A stretch of DNA of 17,889 bases from JAFIHK01 sp041441455 (GTDB lineage: Bacteria; Bacteroidota; Bacteroidia; Bacteroidales; UBA932): NCBI GenBank assembly GCA_041441455.1, contig JASDTB010000058.1, positions 1-17,889 on the forward strand. Reading direction: 5' to 3'. Each line of letters opens with the position of its first letter. The stretch's first letter is position 1. Under the pieces are notes generated by a model. The model had not been told where the DNA came from and made no database searches. It worked only from the letters and a program-made list of their open reading frames with translations. Shown piece by piece: positions 14,873-17,889 of the stretch. Made by a program: the position numbers and the translations under genes.

Positions 14873-16245
14873 TTGATAAATTTATAATAGTCGACAAATC
14901 TCACATTTAACATTTTGACTACTTTGGCAAACCAATACCAATGGTTCCAAAGTAGTTGAATTGCAAATGGGACAACCACTAAAACAGCGATATCGCTGCT
15001 CACAAATCTCAATACCATATAGAGCACCAAAACAACAGCTATGGCTGAAAAAATCTGAGCTTTATAGTATGGAACCTTGTTCTTGCTCAGCAAGACTTGA
15101 GTTGAGATGTAAGTAAAGGCATCAAACATAGCAGACAAGAAGAATATCGCGAATATTGGAGTATCAAGAAATGTGCTCCCTTTCTTAAGAATCGAAAGCG
15201 CAAAATCCCCAACAATCAACGCTCCAGCGGCACAAAGCAAAACAACTCCTATTATCATAAACTGCGACTTTACATACAGCCGTTTCACCTCTAAATCATT
15301 CTGACAAAAACTAACCTGCGTAAGCTTTGGATAGTATGTCATAAACCAAATGACAGACATCGAGTAAGTTATATCCACAACTGTTTTACTTAAACCGTAA
15401 GAAGAGGTAAGAGCAAGAGGAATAAACAAAGGAGCAATCAGCGGTAGCATCTTGTTGGACATCGTCCATGCAGCACTCGACATACCTGATTTATAGGCAG
15501 TTTTCCACATAATTCCCAAAATCCGTTTCCAAGACTCCGAAGTAGATCTCTTCAAATTCTCTTTAATCTCACGATCAAAAAATGATCTCCTAGCCAACTC
15601 TTTATTCACAAGAGTAGATAGCGTCTGGCTTATAACAAGAGAGATGATTCCAAAGCCCGAAAAGAGAAGTATTGAGCCAACAATGATATGGATACATTGC
15701 GACAAGACAATTATTTGTCTCGATCTACGAACAAACCCACGCCCCATTAAAATTGCGTCAAAGAAATAGGTATAGAACTGATAACAGAGAAGAGCACAGT
15801 AGCTATACCATGCAACTCTTGTCAGAACACCATCACCACTGTACCCTATGAGAATCTTCTCTATATAGATATATCCTACAGATGCAAACAAAAGGGCCAA
15901 AAGAATCGCAATTGTTCTGTAGTAGACCTTCATTGCATTCAAAGTTCCTTTAAGCAGAGGATAAGAGATTTTCCCATCTGGATCCATCTCTCCCAGCCCC
16001 TCCCCTTTTAGCTCCTTCGCTCCTGAGAAGATATATGTTATATTTCGAGAAAAGGTAGTAAAAAAGCCAAAATCTAGAAGAATTATTGACGAATTAAGAG
16101 CTATAAAGACTGTTGTCCATAATCCAACATCTTCGGCAGAGAGTCTATTGATTATAATAGGCAACATAATGAAACCGGATGCCAGGCGCATCACCGAAGC
16201 GGCAACATTCCACGCGACATCCGATTTTTTTATGTCTATACTCAT
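14860..16245 (-). CDS. MOP-superfamily polysaccharide flippase (Wzx-like) membrane protein
   Basis: The 461-residue integral inner-membrane protein has roughly 12 hydrophobic segments spread over its length. The N-terminal pattern (DVAWNVAASVMRLASGFIMLPIIINRLSAEDVGLW, read in parts) is typical of oligosaccharide/lipid-linked sugar flippases of the MATE/PST (MOP) superfamily. A conserved LLDFGFFTTFSRN stretch follows the second helix. Such proteins move lipid-linked glycans across the inner membrane for LPS, capsule or exopolysaccharide assembly. The substrate cannot be told, and no glycosyltransferases lie nearby. It starts 20 bases after the porin stop on the same strand, so the two are probably co-transcribed. 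The stop overlaps a hairpin shared with the helicase end. Confidence 0.8.
   Translation of the reverse strand: MSIDIKKSDVAWNVAASVMRLASGFIMLPIIINRLSAEDVGLWTTVFIALNSSIILLDFGFFTTFSRNITYIFSGAKELKGEGLGEMDPDGKISYPLLKGTLNAMKVYYRTIAILLALLFASVGYIYIEKILIGYSGDGVLTRVAWYSYCALLCYQFYTYFFDAILMGRGFVRRSRQIIVLSQCIHIIVGSILLFSGFGIISLVISQTLSTLVNKELARRSFFDREIKENLKRSTSESWKRILGIMWKTAYKSGMSSAAWTMSNKMLPLIAPLFIPLALTSSYGLSKTVVDITYSMSVIWFMTYYPKLTQVSFCQNDLEVKRLYVKSQFMIIGVVLLCAAGALIVGDFALSILKKGSTFLDTPIFAIFFLSAMFDAFTYISTQVLLSKNKVPYYKAQIFSAIAVVLVLYMVLRFVSSDIAVLVVVPFAIQLLWNHWYWFAKVVKMLNVRFVDYYKFIKSIN
14862..14882. terminator. AT-rich hairpin between convergent helicase and flippase genes
   Basis: AATTTATC (14862-14869) pairs perfectly with GATAAATT (14875-14882) around GACTT. 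It overlaps the last flippase codons and lies 30 bases after the helicase stop. It could act as a two-way terminator, but it is AT-rich and has no clean U-tract. Confidence 0.4.
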
Positions 16246-16265
16246 TCTGTTTATTTATCAGACAA

Positions 16266-17576
16266 CTAGAAAACAAATCTAGCCATTAACTCTACCCTGT
16301 GGTTGTGCTGAGTCGGGTATAGATCCACTGGCTGAAACTTTTTGTCGTACGATTTCGACCACTGTGAGTGAGAAAGAGCGTACTCTAAAGCAAAGATAAG
16401 TTTTTTATCTGCAATAAATTCAACCCTTGGTGCTATTTTTGAAAACCAAGATATCTCAGCATCGCGGAAAAATCCATAAGAGAAGTTACCAGATGCATCC
16501 TTTGTTAGATCTAACTCTTTAGATGAACCAAGATTTTTTTGATAAGCAGCAAAGATTCCAGCTCTCCAGCGGTTTGCCAGAATTGGAGTCTCAAAGTCTG
16601 CCCAAGAAGAAAATGTGCGGATATTTGAATAGTCGTAATCACCTGATGCATTATCTTGCAATAACTTACCATATCCACCGGGAAAGAGCAGCATTGTCAA
16701 ATTCTCCCCGTAAATTCCCCATAATTTGAATGTATATCCCGCTTTGGTGGTAGCTTTTGCAAAAGCACTGACGTTGTACGAACCAACTGTCTTATCAATC
16801 ATTGTTCCAGCCGCATCTGTCTGACGAGGTTTCAACAGCTTATAACCTGCATTCAAACCAATAAAAAGTGGAGAGTTAGCCCCATATTTCAACTGCACCT
16901 GCATATCTGGCATCATCGCTGTTGTTTGTGAATTTACAGGACCAACAGTGTTGTGCAGAGAGAATACAACAGCTGCCGCGGTAACGCTGAACTGATCGTT
17001 AATCTTCCTTGTGTAGCGAATTTGTGGAGCGCGATTTAAAAAGTAGTAAGGTAGACCAGCCGCAAAAGCAATTGTATTTGGAGAGACTTCGTCTATATAG
17101 ACAGGATGGTTTGTCTGTCCAAGAAGGAGTGCATTATTGCCCCATTTAAGATTAAGATAGATGTGACGCATAGAAAACATTTGCAGACCTGCCTCATTTG
17201 CTCCAAGAAAGTCGCCCTCTACGTAGGCGTTAGCTTCGGCATTTAAGAATTTGAAATTTGAGACCGAGAAATTGAGTCTGCTCGAAAAAATCGACATATT
17301 GAGAGTTGAAACTTTGTTCAGATCCTCTCCTGCCGCGTTGTATTTTGGAGCCAAAGGGAAAAAGTAGATCAGATCATTCCTGTAGGTTCTCGATTTATAA
17401 CTGTCTGTATAAACCTTAAAATCGATCATGCCACCAAACTTATATACAGGTTTATTCTCCTGTGGCTTTTCAACCTTTGCCTCTTGTGATTGTGCCGTAC
17501 CCGGCAATACCGTCAGCCCAGCAGTAAAACACATCACCGCCAGTAATTTAATTCTATTCATTAAGCTCGTAATCAT
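16266..17576 (-). CDS. Outer-membrane beta-barrel porin, possibly DcaP-like
   Basis: This is a protein of up to 436 residues. The signal peptide reads MNRIKLLAVMCFTAGLTVLPGTAQSQ from the second Met (residue 7, at 17558), with cleavage near AQS. The predicted promoter leaves only about 11 bases before the first Met, so 17558 may be the true start; the longer frame is given here. The mature part alternates polar and aromatic strands (GGMIDFKVYTDS, SSRLNFSV, EANAYVEGDFLG, NALLLGQTNHP). It ends MARFVF with a terminal Phe, the outer-membrane barrel assembly signature. The layout resembles DcaP-type trimeric porins, but the substrate is unknown and that assignment is tentative. It is the first gene of a probable operon with the downstream flippase. 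Confidence 0.75.
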   Translation of the reverse strand: MITSLMNRIKLLAVMCFTAGLTVLPGTAQSQEAKVEKPQENKPVYKFGGMIDFKVYTDSYKSRTYRNDLIYFFPLAPKYNAAGEDLNKVSTLNMSIFSSRLNFSVSNFKFLNAEANAYVEGDFLGANEAGLQMFSMRHIYLNLKWGNNALLLGQTNHPVYIDEVSPNTIAFAAGLPYYFLNRAPQIRYTRKINDQFSVTAAAVVFSLHNTVGPVNSQTTAMMPDMQVQLKYGANSPLFIGLNAGYKLLKPRQTDAAGTMIDKTVGSYNVSAFAKATTKAGYTFKLWGIYGENLTMLLFPGGYGKLLQDNASGDYDYSNIRTFSSWADFETPILANRWRAGIFAAYQKNLGSSKELDLTKDASGNFSYGFFRDAEISWFSKIAPRVEFIADKKLIFALEYALSHSQWSKSYDKKFQPVDLYPTQHNHRVELMARFVF

Positions 17577-17593
17577 TTTATATTAAAAGGTCG

Positions 17594-17601
17594 CAAAGGT
17601 A
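17594..17601 (-). promoter_or_regulatory. Predicted porin-flippase -7 box
   Basis: The minus strand reads TACCTTTG, an exact TAnnTTTG match. TTTCG (complement of 17619-17623) about 17 bases upstream is a degenerate -33 candidate. Transcription would start near 17587, giving leaders of about 11 bases to the first in-frame ATG (17576) and about 29 to the second (17558). Confidence 0.55.
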
Positions 17602-17889
17602 ATAAAGATTTTCTTTTTCGAAATGGTTATCTGGATTATGTTTTAGAAGATTCTTACAATTTATCATACACTATACAGGTCTAATATTCTTATGTTTATC
17701 TATGTATTTTTATAAGAACTGCGTATAAGAATTATAAGAGGATTGGGATTGTGCATTAAAATAAGCACTACGAATTTATTTAAAGGGGGAATATGAAACG
17801 GAAAAGACAACAATATTTTAGTGCTTGATATAGAGGTTGTTATACAATTTCCTGCAGATCCCCCCAATCTGCCAGAATAAAGTATAACT
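17602..17889. other. Terminal non-coding AT-rich region with short repeats
   Basis: I see no convincing gene here. TATAAGA occurs three times in close succession (17711-17717, 17724-17730, 17733-17739). GCAGAT (17854-17859) and ATCTGC (17867-17872) form a 6-bp hairpin with a C-rich loop. GGGGG (17785-17789) precedes an ATG at 17793, but that frame closes after 11 codons. The sequence may be the control region of a plus-strand gene beyond the window or the edge of a repeated element. Confidence 0.4.

Noticed and set aside
17793..17828. 11-codon frame (MKRKRQQYFSA) after a GGGGG ribosome-binding-like motif
   Set aside because: It is too short to support as a gene or leader peptide, and no downstream structural gene or attenuator is visible.
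17796..17879. Plus-strand fragment ending ...VVIQFPADPPNLPE and a stop
   Set aside because: It looks faintly protein-like, but it has a stop just upstream at 17794, no start codon and only about 27 residues. A decayed gene remnant is possible but unsupported.
17703..17888. Open minus-strand frame of 62 codons entering from the right edge
   Set aside because: The translation is low-complexity and Ile/Ser/Leu-rich without any recognisable motif. It overlaps the TATAAGA repeats and is likely chance in AT-rich DNA.
1..17889. CRISPR array, integrase-tRNA attachment site or insertion sequence
   Set aside because: No regularly spaced repeats, integrase or transposase genes, or matching terminal inverted repeats were seen. 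The truncated tRNA gene is at the window edge and has no duplicated 3' end inside.

Overview
The window looks like chromosome from an anaerobic, AT-rich member of the Bacteroidota, most likely Bacteroidales. Three things support this. Many genes are preceded by the Bacteroidota-type -7 promoter box TAnnTTTG, and Shine-Dalgarno sequences are mostly weak. PurL is the long single-chain form and begins MILFFR, as Bacteroidales PurL does. The gene content (PPi-linked pyruvate phosphate dikinase, [FeFe]-hydrogenase maturases) suits a fermentative anaerobe. The sequence starts inside a tRNA gene, contains a 10-base run of N, and ends in non-coding AT-rich DNA, so it may be a complete draft-assembly scaffold.

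Layout. Positions 1-123 hold a truncated tRNA-Val(TAC) on the minus strand with a textbook promoter. Next come folC (minus) and, divergently, purL (plus), followed by a PIN-PhoH ATPase and ppdK on the plus strand, ending in a clear rho-independent terminator near 9420-9455. Positions 9571-10489 carry a tight two-gene unit: an exported FMN-binding-domain protein and a membrane-anchored CxxCH haem-binding protein. These face a convergent hydF-hydE operon (minus), whose stop-codon region forms a shared hairpin with the haem gene's end. Divergent from hydF is a 44-residue single-pass membrane miniprotein. Then come the assembly gap, a DEAD-box RNA helicase of the DeaD/CsdA/DbpA type, and on the minus strand a probable operon of an outer-membrane porin followed by a MOP-superfamily (Wzx-like) flippase. 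The last 313 bases hold no convincing gene.

Most of the window is core metabolism: one-carbon/folate, purine synthesis, pyruvate/PEP interconversion and RNA remodelling. The accessory interest is in 9.5-13.1 kb. There an extracytoplasmic flavin/haem electron-transfer pair lies beside two of the three H-cluster maturases, with neither HydG nor a hydrogenase in view. The haem gene contains a long, nearly perfect inverted repeat inside its reading frame. HydF has an unusual GTPase G4 motif (NQSD) and a Gln in place of the usual His before the CxxC cluster motif. All functional statements rest on motif recognition by eye; no database search was run.
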